Shown here one piece after another: positions 35,344 through 43,787 of a stretch of DNA of 64,000 bases. The translations under genes were made by a program, and so were the position numbers. The notes under the pieces are model-generated. The model saw nothing but the letters and a program-made list of their open reading frames with translations, did not search any database and had not been told where the DNA came from. The stretch is from positions 1 through 64,000 of the forward strand of contig MGOY01000003.1 of assembly GCA_001797275.1 (NCBI GenBank), given 5' to 3'. How positions within the stretch are numbered: position 1 is the first letter of the stretch; each line of letters begins with the position of its first letter. Source of the DNA: Clostridiales bacterium GWF2_38_85 (GTDB lineage Bacteria > Bacillota > Clostridia > Oscillospirales > CAG-382).

Positions 35344-37356
35344 TTATTTTATTTCTGCATTCATAAGCCAACCTGTATCAAGAATCAAGCTTATACTGCC
35401 ATTGCCAAGTAATGTGCAGCCTGCCACTCCTTCTACCATTCTTGTTCGTCTGATAAAATCAGGCATTGATTTTACGACAACCTGCTGCTGCCCGATGAGT
35501 GTGTCGGCAAACACACAGCGTCTTCTTTCATCCTGTTCAATCATTATAAGAATCCCATCTGTCAGTTCCTGAATTTCGGTTTCTATATCCCACTGCTGAT
35601 GCAGTTTTATGATAGCATAGCATTCACCACGTACCATTATCATCAGGTTCCCATCAGTATCGCATATAATATCATTTTTTTTTGGTTTAAAGGACTCACG
35701 GATTGCTGTAATCGGTATTGTGAAATGTCTGTCCCCAACTGAAATGTTCATTCCGTCGATGATTGCAACAGTAAGAGGAATTTTCATTGTGACAGTGGTT
35801 CCCTGCCTCTCTATGCTGTCGACTGTAACAGCCCCTCCGATCGATAATATATTCTGCATAACAACATCCATGCCAACACCGCGGCCGCTGAATTCAGATA
35901 CATTTTCGTTTGTCGAGAAACCGGGCATGAATATCATGTTGTAAATATCCCTGTCAGTCATCTCGCTTTCGGGTTTGAACAATATATTGTTCTTCTTTGC
36001 CTTAGCAAGAATTTTTTCTTTATTCAACCCTCGCCCGTCATCCTTGGCAAGAATAAAAACATTACTGCCCGAATTATATGCTTCAAGAGTAACCTTGCCT
36101 TCCGGTGACTTGCCGGCAGTAATACGTTCTTCAGGCATTTCAAGACCGTGATCTATGCTGTTTCTGACCAGATGCAGGAGTGGATTTGATAGGTGCTCGA
36201 TAATATTTTTATCAACTTCGGTCTCTTCGCCTATGAACTCAAGCATAACTTCCTTCCCAAGCTTTTTGCTCATATCACGGACAATCCGGTGCATTTTCTG
36301 AAAGGTTGTTGTTAACGGAACCAGTCTCATCGACATTACCATATCTTGCATTTCAACAATGATCTTATGAAGCTGCAGTGCTTCTCTCCGGAATGACTGA
36401 AGCTCAAGCCCCTTCAAATCCGGATTTTCAACAACCATTGATTCAGCAATTACAACCTCACCGATCAGGTTCATCAATTTGTCGAGCTTCGAAACATTAA
36501 TACTGATTATACTTTGAGCCGATTGATGGTTTTCTGCTTTATTATTATGTATTTCTTCATTTTGAATAAGTACATTTTTTACGTCTTTTTTATCTTCCGG
36601 CTTTATATCAGTACATTCATGAGAACACTTTTCGATATCAAGTAATGTTAAATCAATGTCTTTTATAAACGGTGTTTGCATAATAATGTCATTTAGCTCG
36701 TTGTATGATTTATTCGAATCAAAAAAAACTAAAAACCCGTTTTTTCTTATTTCAAATGCTGTATCATCGTTATCTATTATCCCTTCGGGATTATAAGATA
36801 TATTTTGGACATATTCTTCAAAATCCCTAATGAAAGAATAGGCGCGTATATTTTCCATTTCGCAGCCTTCTTCATAATATAAGATAGCTTTGAATGAATA
36901 CGATGGTAAATTATTAGATATTTCTTTAGGATTGGAGTTCTTTCCCACCTTTATATCTTCGAGACATTTTTCGATTTGTATTATTATCTCATCAGCACCA
37001 TTGATATCAAGCTCTGTGTTTTCTTTGATTTTATTGACTTCGCTGCTGATGAAATCCATACATAAAAGAATCAAGTCAGATATCAGGCTACTGTTATACT
37101 CAATCGAAGAATTTTCACGAATGAAAAAGAATAAATCCTCCGCCTTATGAGCAAGTGAAGCAATATAAGAATATGACATCATTGCCGCAGAGCCTTTGAT
37201 TGTATGCATGATTCTGAAAATTTCATTTATTGCGGAATCTGAAAAATGTCTTTCATTTTCGGTTTCGAGAATGATTTTTTCGAGTTGTTCGGTGTTTTGA
37301 GTTGTTTCAAACACGAACATCTCAAGCAACGAATCTCCGTTGTATTGCTCACCCAT
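35344..37356 (-). CDS. cheA: Chemotaxis histidine kinase CheA
   Basis: 670 residues with the usual domains: P1 Hpt with phospho-acceptor H51 in IMHTIKGSAAMM; a P2-like region about 155-250; P3 dimerisation near 285-350 (SKLDKLMNLIGEVVIAESM); P4 ATPase with HLVRNSIDHGLE, AKDDGRGLN and FSGRGVGMDVV; and the P5 CheW-like end. It autophosphorylates and passes phosphate to CheY and CheB. GAGGT precedes the ATG. cheY lies 22 bp upstream and cheW 14 bp downstream, so the genes are one operon. Confidence 0.96.
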   Translation of the reverse strand: MGEQYNGDSLLEMFVFETTQNTEQLEKIILETENERHFSDSAINEIFRIMHTIKGSAAMMSYSYIASLAHKAEDLFFFIRENSSIEYNSSLISDLILLCMDFISSEVNKIKENTELDINGADEIIIQIEKCLEDIKVGKNSNPKEISNNLPSYSFKAILYYEEGCEMENIRAYSFIRDFEEYVQNISYNPEGIIDNDDTAFEIRKNGFLVFFDSNKSYNELNDIIMQTPFIKDIDLTLLDIEKCSHECTDIKPEDKKDVKNVLIQNEEIHNNKAENHQSAQSIISINVSKLDKLMNLIGEVVIAESMVVENPDLKGLELQSFRREALQLHKIIVEMQDMVMSMRLVPLTTTFQKMHRIVRDMSKKLGKEVMLEFIGEETEVDKNIIEHLSNPLLHLVRNSIDHGLEMPEERITAGKSPEGKVTLEAYNSGSNVFILAKDDGRGLNKEKILAKAKKNNILFKPESEMTDRDIYNMIFMPGFSTNENVSEFSGRGVGMDVVMQNILSIGGAVTVDSIERQGTTVTMKIPLTVAIIDGMNISVGDRHFTIPITAIRESFKPKKNDIICDTDGNLMIMVRGECYAIIKLHQQWDIETEIQELTDGILIMIEQDERRRCVFADTLIGQQQVVVKSMPDFIRRTRMVEGVAGCTLLGNGSISLILDTGWLMNAEIK

Positions 37357-37378
37357 ATATTACACCTCGTTTCATTGT

Positions 37379-37744
37379 CTATTTGCTTGTCGCTATTTTC
37401 ATAAGTGTTTGAGTAATGTGTTCTTCTTTATAGGGTTTTACTATGAAGGATTTTGCACCACTGAGTATTGCTTCCTTAACCATTCTTTCCTGACCCATTG
37501 CAGAAATCATAACAACCTTTGCAGCCGGATCAATTTCTCGAATCTTTTTCAATGCTTCTATCCCGGTCATATCCGGCATTGTTATATCCATTGTTACAAT
37601 ATCCGGTTGAAATTCAAGGAATTTTTCGATGCCTTCCTGACCATTTTTTGCATCAGCGATAACCTTAAATCCGCTTTTTTCAAGAACGTTTTTTATTGCA
37701 AGCCTCATAAAAGCAGCATCATCAACAACCAATACGCTAATCAT
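37379..37744 (-). CDS. cheY: Chemotaxis response regulator CheY
   Basis: A 121-residue single receiver domain. D8-D9 and D53 (IVTMDITMPDMTG) form the acidic pocket; SAMGQERMV and the late Lys in FIVKPYKEEH complete it. Phospho-CheY acts on the flagellar switch proteins FliM and FliY encoded in this window. AGGGAGAAA precedes the ATG. It opens the chemotaxis block after the HD-GYP gene. Confidence 0.95.
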   Translation of the reverse strand: MISVLVVDDAAFMRLAIKNVLEKSGFKVIADAKNGQEGIEKFLEFQPDIVTMDITMPDMTGIEALKKIREIDPAAKVVMISAMGQERMVKEAILSGAKSFIVKPYKEEHITQTLMKIATSK

Positions 37745-37878
37745 ATATGTATTTCTCCCTTTCTTGACGATCTACGATGTTTTATGAATTTTCCTGTGTA
37801 TAGCATTTTTTGTTAAGAATGTTGGAACATACAAAACTCGTTGTCTATAAGATTTTCTTACAGACTGCCACGCTTCAA

Positions 37879-38970
37879 TCATTTGGTTTCTTTATTTCTA
37901 TTTATTCCGACAACCGTAACATTCAATAATGTCGGATCATTGCATAAATCATATACAACATTTTCGATCGGATCTCCTAATTTCGGTATCAATTTTACCT
38001 TTGGTCTCATATAGCTGTCCGGAAAATTTTCGATTACGATTCCTTTTACACCATTGCTCAGATCAACTATTGTTCCAACAGGATAAGGAACAATTTTTTT
38101 AATGAATAATTCGAGTATTTTGGGATCAAACATAATACCTGCATTACCCATAATGTGTTCCATTGCTTCCGATGGTGAAAAAGCTGTCCTGTAAGGCCGA
38201 TCTGATGTCATCGCGTCGTAATTGTCGCAAATAGCAATAATTTTGCCTTCGATTGTTTGCTTTGCAGCCGGAAGTCCCAGTGGATACCCTTTCGAATCAT
38301 ACCTTTCATGATGAGTCAGAACAGCTATGATCGATTCAAGCGGAAGCGCATTCTGTCTTTTCAAATAATCACTGCCAAACTGACTGTGCTTTTTCATTTG
38401 TTCATACTCATCATAAGTAAGAGGTCCATCTTTATTTAGAATTTCTTTCGGTATAAAAATCTTCCCGAGATCATGCAGTAATGCCCCCATACCAAGTTTA
38501 TAAAGACCGTTTCTGTTCATTCCTGCAGAAACTCCAACCATTATTGCCAATGCCGCTACACTAACACAGTGATAATATGTGTAATCATCAAAGACCTTCA
38601 GATCTACCATATTTACCATGGCATTTTTATCAGTGGATATTTCATCGATAATATCATCAAGCAAATGCTTCATTGTTGAAAATGAATATGATGTTACCAA
38701 AGAATCTCCCCGGTCAATGCCTTGAAAAAAGCTTCTGACTGCTTTCACAGTATTTTCTTTAAGCTTTGTACTGATAATACCTTTTACATTGGGTTCATCC
38801 GGCGAATTATCTACTATGTATGCGCCATCACAACCGGCAACTTCCAATTTGTTAATTAATGAATCCGTTAAAAAACTACCGGCCGAAAGAAGCAATTCAC
38901 TGCGTGAACCGTAGAGATTTTTTGCTAAAACCATTCCGGCTTTTAAATTAGACGGTTGTATATATCTCAT
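37879..38970 (-). CDS. HD-GYP domain protein, likely cyclic-di-GMP phosphodiesterase
   Basis: 363 residues. A short N-terminal DUF3391-like region (residues 1-60) is followed by the HD-GYP domain: HDLGKIFIP (H166-D167), THHERYDSKGYP with the GYP at 228-230, DNYDAMTSDRPYR and a C-terminal PilZ-like beta domain (VDLSNGVKGIVIENF). Such proteins degrade cyclic di-GMP, which in many bacteria favours motility. It is the first gene of the block that continues with cheY, 135 bp downstream, so it links second-messenger control to chemotaxis. No clear ribosome binding site; the start agrees with family alignments from memory. Confidence 0.9.
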   Translation of the reverse strand: MRYIQPSNLKAGMVLAKNLYGSRSELLLSAGSFLTDSLINKLEVAGCDGAYIVDNSPDEPNVKGIISTKLKENTVKAVRSFFQGIDRGDSLVTSYSFSTMKHLLDDIIDEISTDKNAMVNMVDLKVFDDYTYYHCVSVAALAIMVGVSAGMNRNGLYKLGMGALLHDLGKIFIPKEILNKDGPLTYDEYEQMKKHSQFGSDYLKRQNALPLESIIAVLTHHERYDSKGYPLGLPAAKQTIEGKIIAICDNYDAMTSDRPYRTAFSPSEAMEHIMGNAGIMFDPKILELFIKKIVPYPVGTIVDLSNGVKGIVIENFPDSYMRPKVKLIPKLGDPIENVVYDLCNDPTLLNVTVVGINRNKETK

Positions 38971-39037
38971 CTCAACACCACGTATTTGTAATATTTTATT
39001 TTCTGATACATTATAATGCCATATGTCTTTTTATTGA

Positions 39038-39169
39038 TTCTGCGGGAGTAATACTAATCTCTCATAAAACATAACGCTAAAATCCTGCAGAAAAAGCCAT
39101 TCAGCAAAGGTTTTCCTTGAATTTTATCTATGTTTTCAATCGATATAAGTATAAAAAACTCCCGCAGAA
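39038..39169. mobile_element. E1 element inserted in the loop of a terminator-like hairpin
   Basis: TTCTGCGGGAGT (39038-39049) and ACTCCCGCAGAA (39158-39169) are a perfect 12-bp inverted repeat. Between them lies a 100-bp E1 element (39052-39151) beginning TACTAATC and ending AAGTA, flanked by TAA on both sides (39049-39051, 39152-39154). Removing the element and one TAA restores a compact hairpin with a 5-base loop. The hairpin would end the flagellin message before the HD-GYP gene. Confidence 0.75.
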
Positions 39170-39199
39170 ATTCAATTATCAGATACCTTTTTCTTCAGC

Positions 39200-40057
39200 T
39201 TACTGAAGTAACTGAAGAACGCCCTGAGGTTGTGAGTTAGCCTGTGCAAGCATCGACTGAGCTGCCTGGAGAAGGATGTTGTTCTTTGTGTAGTTCATCA
39301 TCTCTTCTGCCATATCAACGTCTCTTACACGGGATTCTGCTGTCTGAAGGTTTTCCTTCGTTGTTGCCATGTTATTTGAAGCATGCTCAAGCTGGTTCTG
39401 TAATGCACCATAACCCGCTCTTTCGGTATTAACCTCTGTAATCGCATCTTCTACTGATGTTACTGTTACTAAAGCTGCATTTGTTGCAGTTGTAGCAGCA
39501 GCAGTAAGTGTTGTTAATGCACTAAGCTTAGTTGTTGTTGCTTGATCGATTGTTACACTTTGAGTTGCATTTTCACCATATTTAATTGTTGAAGCTGTTC
39601 CGGAACCATCCTGTGCCGTAAGAACACCTGCTGTATTAACCTGTGTGCCAAAAACTGCAATACCATTGAATTTTGTATTAGCATAAATTTCTGATATTGC
39701 TGTACCGAGCGCTTTCATTTCTGAACCTATGTTAACTTTGTCATCATCGCTGTATGTTCCGTTCTGAACTTGAACTGCGAGTTCTTTTATTCTTGTCAAC
39801 ATGTCGGATGCTTCGTTTAAAGCACCTTCAGCTGTCTGAATAAAGGAAATACCATCCTGTGCATTTCTGTTTGCCTGCGTAAGTCCGCGAATCTGGCTTC
39901 TCATCTTGTTCGAAATTGAAAGTCCCGCTGCATCGTCTGCCGCACGGTTAATTCTCGAACCGCTTGAAAGCTTCTCCATGGATTTGTTTGTTGCCACTGC
40001 ATTACTGTTGTACTGGCGATATGTATTCATCGCCGCTACGTTATTACTGATACGCAT
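39200..40057 (-). CDS. fliC: Flagellin 1
   Basis: 285 residues. Like the other three flagellins here it has the conserved N-terminal helices (MRISNNVAAMNTYRQYNSNA, LSSGSRINRAADDAAGLSIS) and the C-terminal helices ending QSMLAQANSQPQGVLQLLQ, which form the filament core; the central 90 residues differ and would face outward. Its N-terminal coding part (from about 39819) and leader are apparently identical to those of flagellin 2. The protein is exported by the FlhA/FlhB/FliPQR gate. The CsrA-type leader hairpin and AAGGAGGAA precede the ATG. Confidence 0.96.
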   Translation of the reverse strand: MRISNNVAAMNTYRQYNSNAVATNKSMEKLSSGSRINRAADDAAGLSISNKMRSQIRGLTQANRNAQDGISFIQTAEGALNEASDMLTRIKELAVQVQNGTYSDDDKVNIGSEMKALGTAISEIYANTKFNGIAVFGTQVNTAGVLTAQDGSGTASTIKYGENATQSVTIDQATTTKLSALTTLTAAATTATNAALVTVTSVEDAITEVNTERAGYGALQNQLEHASNNMATTKENLQTAESRVRDVDMAEEMMNYTKNNILLQAAQSMLAQANSQPQGVLQLLQ

Positions 40058-40065
40058 TTATAATT

Positions 40066-40099
40066 TCCTCCTTGAATTTCTTTCGGGATTCCATTCCCG
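40066..40099 (-). promoter_or_regulatory. CsrA-type leader of flagellin 1
   Basis: On the minus strand CGGGAATGGAATCCCG forms a hairpin with loop AUGGAA, which holds the CsrA core ANGGA. A second ANGGA (AAGGA) lies in the Shine-Dalgarno CAAGGAGGAAA. This two-site arrangement is how CsrA represses flagellin translation in Bacillus, and csrA and fliW lie 3 kb upstream. Confidence 0.7.
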
Positions 40100-40128
40100 T
40101 ATTATTTTTTTATCAGTGTAACTTCAGA

Positions 40129-41028
40129 TTATTGAAGCAACTGAAGAACACCCTGAGGTTGTGAATTAGCTTGTGCAAGCATCGACTGAGCTGCCTGGAG
40201 AAGTATGTTGTTCTTTGTGTAGTTCATCATTTCTTCAGCCATATCAACATCTCTTACACGGGATTCTGCCGACTGCAGATTTTCCTTTGTCGTTGCCATG
40301 TTATTTGCTGCATGCTCAAGTTGATTCTGTTGAGCACCGTAAGCAGCACGGGATGTATTAACTTCAGTTATTGCACTTTCAACTGATGTTACTGTTACAA
40401 GTGCCGCATTTGCTGCTTTAGCTGCAGCATCAGCACCGGTTACTGCACCGGCAGTAAGAGTTGTCATTGCATTAAGATTAGTTGTTGTGGCCTGTAAAAT
40501 ATCGATTGATTGGTTTGCATTCTCACCGTATTTGATTGTAGCAGCTATATCAGCTGCAAGTGGTGTTGCCGGAACTGTCTGTGCATCAAGTATACCGGCA
40601 GATGATGATGCCTGAGTGCCGAATACATCGATACCGTTAAATTTTGTGTTGGTGTAAATCTCGGTTATAGCTGTACCAAGAGCATTCATTTCAGAACCGA
40701 TATTGACTTTATCATCATTACTGTATGTTCCGTTTTGAACCTGAACTGCAAGCTCTTTAATTCTTGTCAGCATGTCGGATACTTCGTTCAAAGCACCTTC
40801 AGCTGTCTGAATAAAGGAAATACCATCCTGTGCATTTCTGTTTGCCTGCGTAAGTCCGCGAATCTGGCTTCTCATCTTGTTCGAAATTGAAAGTCCCGCT
40901 GCATCGTCTGCCGCACGGTTAATTCTCGAACCGCTTGAAAGCTTCTCCATGGATTTGTTTGTTGCCACTGCATTACTGTTGTACTGGCGATATGTATTCA
41001 TCGCCGCTACGTTATTACTGATACGCAT
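40129..41028 (-). CDS. fliC: Flagellin 2
   Basis: 299 residues; D0/D1 helices as in flagellin 1, with a longer, Ala/Thr-rich centre (SSSAGILDAQTVPATPLAAD). Its DNA from 40129 to 40920 is apparently identical to flagellin 3 at 41100-41891, and its start region matches flagellin 1. It is thus the product of unequal crossing-over in an array. The spacer to flagellin 1 contains no strong terminator, so the array may be read as one message or each gene may have its own start. Confidence 0.96.
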   Translation of the reverse strand: MRISNNVAAMNTYRQYNSNAVATNKSMEKLSSGSRINRAADDAAGLSISNKMRSQIRGLTQANRNAQDGISFIQTAEGALNEVSDMLTRIKELAVQVQNGTYSNDDKVNIGSEMNALGTAITEIYTNTKFNGIDVFGTQASSSAGILDAQTVPATPLAADIAATIKYGENANQSIDILQATTTNLNAMTTLTAGAVTGADAAAKAANAALVTVTSVESAITEVNTSRAAYGAQQNQLEHAANNMATTKENLQSAESRVRDVDMAEEMMNYTKNNILLQAAQSMLAQANSQPQGVLQLLQ

Positions 41029-41036
41029 TTATAATT

Positions 41037-41070
41037 TCCTCCTTGAATTTCTTTCGGGATTCCATTCCCG
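41037..41070 (-). promoter_or_regulatory. CsrA-type leader of flagellin 2
   Basis: Identical to the flagellin 1 leader: hairpin CGGGAATGGAATCCCG with AUGGA in the loop and AAGGAGGAAA before the ATG. Position is exactly 971 bp from the flagellin 1 copy. Confidence 0.7.
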
Positions 41071-41099
41071 TATTATTTTTTTATCAGTGTAACTTCAGA

Positions 41100-41999
41100 T
41101 TATTGAAGCAACTGAAGAACACCCTGAGGTTGTGAATTAGCTTGTGCAAGCATCGACTGAGCTGCCTGGAGAAGTATGTTGTTCTTTGTGTAGTTCATCA
41201 TTTCTTCAGCCATATCAACATCTCTTACACGGGATTCTGCCGACTGCAGATTTTCCTTTGTCGTTGCCATGTTATTTGCTGCATGCTCAAGTTGATTCTG
41301 TTGAGCACCGTAAGCAGCACGGGATGTATTAACTTCAGTTATTGCACTTTCAACTGATGTTACTGTTACAAGTGCCGCATTTGCTGCTTTAGCTGCAGCA
41401 TCAGCACCGGTTACTGCACCGGCAGTAAGAGTTGTCATTGCATTAAGATTAGTTGTTGTGGCCTGTAAAATATCGATTGATTGGTTTGCATTCTCACCGT
41501 ATTTGATTGTAGCAGCTATATCAGCTGCAAGTGGTGTTGCCGGAACTGTCTGTGCATCAAGTATACCGGCAGATGATGATGCCTGAGTGCCGAATACATC
41601 GATACCGTTAAATTTTGTGTTGGTGTAAATCTCGGTTATAGCTGTACCAAGAGCATTCATTTCAGAACCGATATTGACTTTATCATCATTACTGTATGTT
41701 CCGTTTTGAACCTGAACTGCAAGCTCTTTAATTCTTGTCAGCATGTCGGATACTTCGTTCAAAGCACCTTCAGCTGTCTGAATAAAGGAAATACCATCCT
41801 GTGCATTTCTGTTTGCCTGCGTAAGTCCGCGAATCTGGCTTCTCATCTTGTTCGAAATTGAAAGTCCCGCTGCATCGTCTGCCGCACGGTTGATTCTCGA
41901 ACCGCTGGAGAGTTTCTCCATAGATTTGTTTGTTGAAACTGCATTGTTGTTGTACTGACGATATGTATTCATCGCCGCTACGTTGTTACTAATACGCAT
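41100..41999 (-). CDS. fliC: Flagellin 3
   Basis: 299 residues, identical to flagellin 2 except near the N-terminus (NNNAVSTNK in place of NSNAVATNK). At the DNA level the difference begins at 41892, upstream of which several silent changes appear at once, marking a recombination boundary. The conserved ends and variable middle are as in other Firmicute flagellins. Leader AAGGAGGAAT and a CsrA hairpin precede it. Confidence 0.96.
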   Translation of the reverse strand: MRISNNVAAMNTYRQYNNNAVSTNKSMEKLSSGSRINRAADDAAGLSISNKMRSQIRGLTQANRNAQDGISFIQTAEGALNEVSDMLTRIKELAVQVQNGTYSNDDKVNIGSEMNALGTAITEIYTNTKFNGIDVFGTQASSSAGILDAQTVPATPLAADIAATIKYGENANQSIDILQATTTNLNAMTTLTAGAVTGADAAAKAANAALVTVTSVESAITEVNTSRAAYGAQQNQLEHAANNMATTKENLQSAESRVRDVDMAEEMMNYTKNNILLQAAQSMLAQANSQPQGVLQLLQ

Positions 42000-42007
42000 T
42001 TAATTAT

Positions 42008-42039
42008 TCCTCCTTGAATTTTTATGGGATTCCATTCCC
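42008..42039 (-). promoter_or_regulatory. CsrA-type leader of flagellin 3
   Basis: On the minus strand GGGAATGGAATCCC (stem of four pairs, loop AUGGAA) followed by AAGGAGGAAT. The flanking bases differ from the other copies, but the loop AUGGA and the Shine-Dalgarno ANGGA are kept, which supports selection on those sites. Confidence 0.65.
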
Positions 42040-42053
42040 TATTTTAGTTACTG

Positions 42054-42899
42054 TTATTGAAGTAACTGAAGAACGCCCTGAGGTTGTGAGTTAGCTTGTG
42101 CAAGCATCGACTGAGCTGCCTGGAGAAGTATGTTGTTCTTTGTGTAGTTCATCATTTCTTCTGCCATATCAACGTCTCTTACACGAGATTCTGCCGACTG
42201 CAGATTTTCTTTTGTCGTTGCCATATTATTGGAAGCGTGTTCGAGTTGGTTTTGCTGAGCGCCGTAGCCAGCACGGGTTGTGTTAACTTCGGTTATTGCG
42301 TTCTCAACAAGAGAAACAGTTACATCAGCTGGAACTGTATCTGCTGTTGCGGTTTCTGCTGTCAATAAAATTAGGTTGGTTACAGTTGCACCGGCTATTG
42401 TAATTGATTGGCTGGCATCTTCACCATACTTAATAGTAGCAGCAGTTCCTGGAGCAGCCGTAGTAAGATTGGTTGTACCTGATTGCGCACCAAAAACAGC
42501 AATTCCGTTAAATTTCGTGTTGGTATAAATTTCTGTTATTGCTGTGCCGAGAGCCTTCATCTCAGAACCGATATTAGTTTTATCATCATCACTATAAGTA
42601 CCGTTCTGAACCTGAACTGAAAGCTCTTTGAGTCTGGTCAGCATGTCGGATACTTCGTTCAAAGCGCCTTCTGCTGTCTGGATGAACGAGACGCCGTCCT
42701 GAGCATTTCTGTTTGCCTGCGTAAGTCCGCGGATCTGGCTTCTCATTTTGTTCGAAATTGAAAGACCTGCTGCATCGTCCGCAGCACGGTTGATTCTCGA
42801 ACCGCTTGAAAGCTTCTCCATGGATTTGTTTGTTGCCACTGCATTACTGTTGTACTGGCGATATGTATTCATCGCCGCTACGTTATTACTGATACGCAT
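42054..42899 (-). CDS. fliC: Flagellin 4 (most upstream)
   Basis: 281 residues; same terminal helices, with a divergent centre (SGTTNLTTAAPGTAATIKYG ... ATVTNLILLTAETATAD). It is the first flagellin after the csrA terminator and so the likely start of the flagellin messages. Codon choice in the N-terminal helix region differs in many silent positions from flagellins 1-3, so it is the older paralogue. Leader with CsrA hairpin and AAGGAGGAAA. Confidence 0.96.
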   Translation of the reverse strand: MRISNNVAAMNTYRQYNSNAVATNKSMEKLSSGSRINRAADDAAGLSISNKMRSQIRGLTQANRNAQDGVSFIQTAEGALNEVSDMLTRLKELSVQVQNGTYSDDDKTNIGSEMKALGTAITEIYTNTKFNGIAVFGAQSGTTNLTTAAPGTAATIKYGEDASQSITIAGATVTNLILLTAETATADTVPADVTVSLVENAITEVNTTRAGYGAQQNQLEHASNNMATTKENLQSAESRVRDVDMAEEMMNYTKNNILLQAAQSMLAQANSQPQGVLQLLQ

Positions 42900-42907
42900 T
42901 TATAATT

Positions 42908-42940
42908 TCCTCCTTGAATTTCTTTCGGGATTCCATTCCC
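42908..42940 (-). promoter_or_regulatory. CsrA-type leader of flagellin 4
   Basis: On the minus strand GGGAATGGAATCCC with loop AUGGAA, then AAGGAGGAAA eight bases before the ATG. Same two-site layout as the other three flagellins. Confidence 0.68.
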
Positions 42941-42975
42941 TTAATTTTGTTGTGAATTATTTCACTTCACAACAT

Positions 42976-43007
42976 ATATCGTATAATTATTCATAAAATA
43001 AAGTTAA
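42976..43007 (-). promoter_or_regulatory. Possible sigma-28 promoter for flagellin 4
   Basis: On the minus strand TACGATAT (42976-42983) resembles the sigma-28 -10 box GCCGATAT; TTAACTT (43001-43007) is a poor -35 match at a slightly long spacing of 17 bp. It lies about 77 bp upstream of the ATG. The call rests mostly on position and the CGATAT core. Confidence 0.3.
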
Positions 43008-43021
43008 TTGTTAAATGTGTA

Positions 43022-43065
43022 AAAATAAAATTGTCATGTTAACCATTTTTCGGTTAACATGACAA
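43022..43065 (-). terminator. Rho-independent terminator after csrA
   Basis: TTGTCATGTTAACC (43031-43044) and GGTTAACATGACAA (43052-43065) form a perfect 14-bp stem with a 7-base loop; on the minus strand TTTTATTTTT follows. It separates the flgF-csrA operon from the flagellins. Confidence 0.9.
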
Positions 43066-43081
43066 CAGACTGTATAAATAT

Positions 43082-43309
43082 TCACTTCTTAACTACTTGT
43101 TGTAATATTGACAGATTCGGAATATTCCCAGTTGAAACAGCTTCAATATTGCTTTTTACTGTTTCAAACACCTCACTGCGTATAATTTTAACATCCTTCG
43201 GTGCATCAATTCCAATTTTTATCTTATCACCAGTAACTTCGAGAATAATGACTTTTATGTTATCTCCTATAATAAAACTTTCTGACGGTTTTCTTGTTAT
43301 TACAAGCAT
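43082..43309 (-). CDS. csrA: Carbon storage regulator CsrA
   Basis: 75-residue RNA-binding homodimer: MLVITRKPSESFIIGDNIKV, then IILEVTGDKIKIGIDAPKDV and IIRSEVFE. It binds ANGGA motifs in RNA hairpin loops. Next to fliW (3 bp between the genes), as in Bacillus, where FliW sequesters CsrA until flagellin is exported and binds FliW instead. The extended C-terminal tail (about residues 50-75) is the region that contacts FliW in the Bacillus protein. Its expected targets are the four flagellin leaders downstream. Confidence 0.95.
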   Translation of the reverse strand: MLVITRKPSESFIIGDNIKVIILEVTGDKIKIGIDAPKDVKIIRSEVFETVKSNIEAVSTGNIPNLSILQQVVKK

Positions 43310-43312
43310 ATT

Positions 43313-43765
43313 CTACACCACCCTCTCAGAAATACCTTTTTCTGCGGGGAAGAGGCGTGTTCTGACTGAGTAATCGCGGTTTTCCAGAATAATCTGAGCA
43401 GCAATCTTTTTTTCAAAATTGATAATAACAGGGCTTTTCAGATTGATCGTAATATCTTTGACGCTTGCAGGAATTACTGCAACAACCAATATATTTATTT
43501 CGTCATGCTTTTTCGCTTGAAGCAATTCCAATGTTCCTTCCGGTAAAACCGGTAAATAATTTTCTATAAACATGAATGGATCAAGCAGTATAAATCTTGG
43601 ATTTTCATCTTCGACAGATTGTAGATGCATCATCCATTGATTATCAGGATTGTTAAGTACGACATAATTTTTGACATCCTCATATCCGTAAATCCCCTGT
43701 GGAAATTTTATTATATCGTTTTCATTAATTTCAACATTTTTAAAATCTTTTGTTTTAATAAACAT
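43313..43765 (-). CDS. fliW: Flagellar assembly factor FliW
   Basis: 150 residues: TKDFKNVEINENDIIKFPQG, IYGYEDVKNYVVL, then FILLDPFMFIENYLPVLPEG and a C-terminal DITINLKSPVIINFEKKIA, all typical of FliW. It antagonises CsrA allosterically and is titrated by cytoplasmic flagellin, forming a homeostatic switch. It follows the DUF6470 gene by 22 bp and precedes csrA by 3 bp. Confidence 0.95.
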   Translation of the reverse strand: MFIKTKDFKNVEINENDIIKFPQGIYGYEDVKNYVVLNNPDNQWMMHLQSVEDENPRFILLDPFMFIENYLPVLPEGTLELLQAKKHDEINILVVAVIPASVKDITINLKSPVIINFEKKIAAQIILENRDYSVRTRLFPAEKGISERVV

Positions 43766-43787
43766 TTTAATCTCCCATTATTATCTG

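Noticed and set aside
39200-42899. Repeated DNA read as a CRISPR or satellite array
   Set aside because: The repetition is that of four whole flagellin coding genes with intact frames and leaders.
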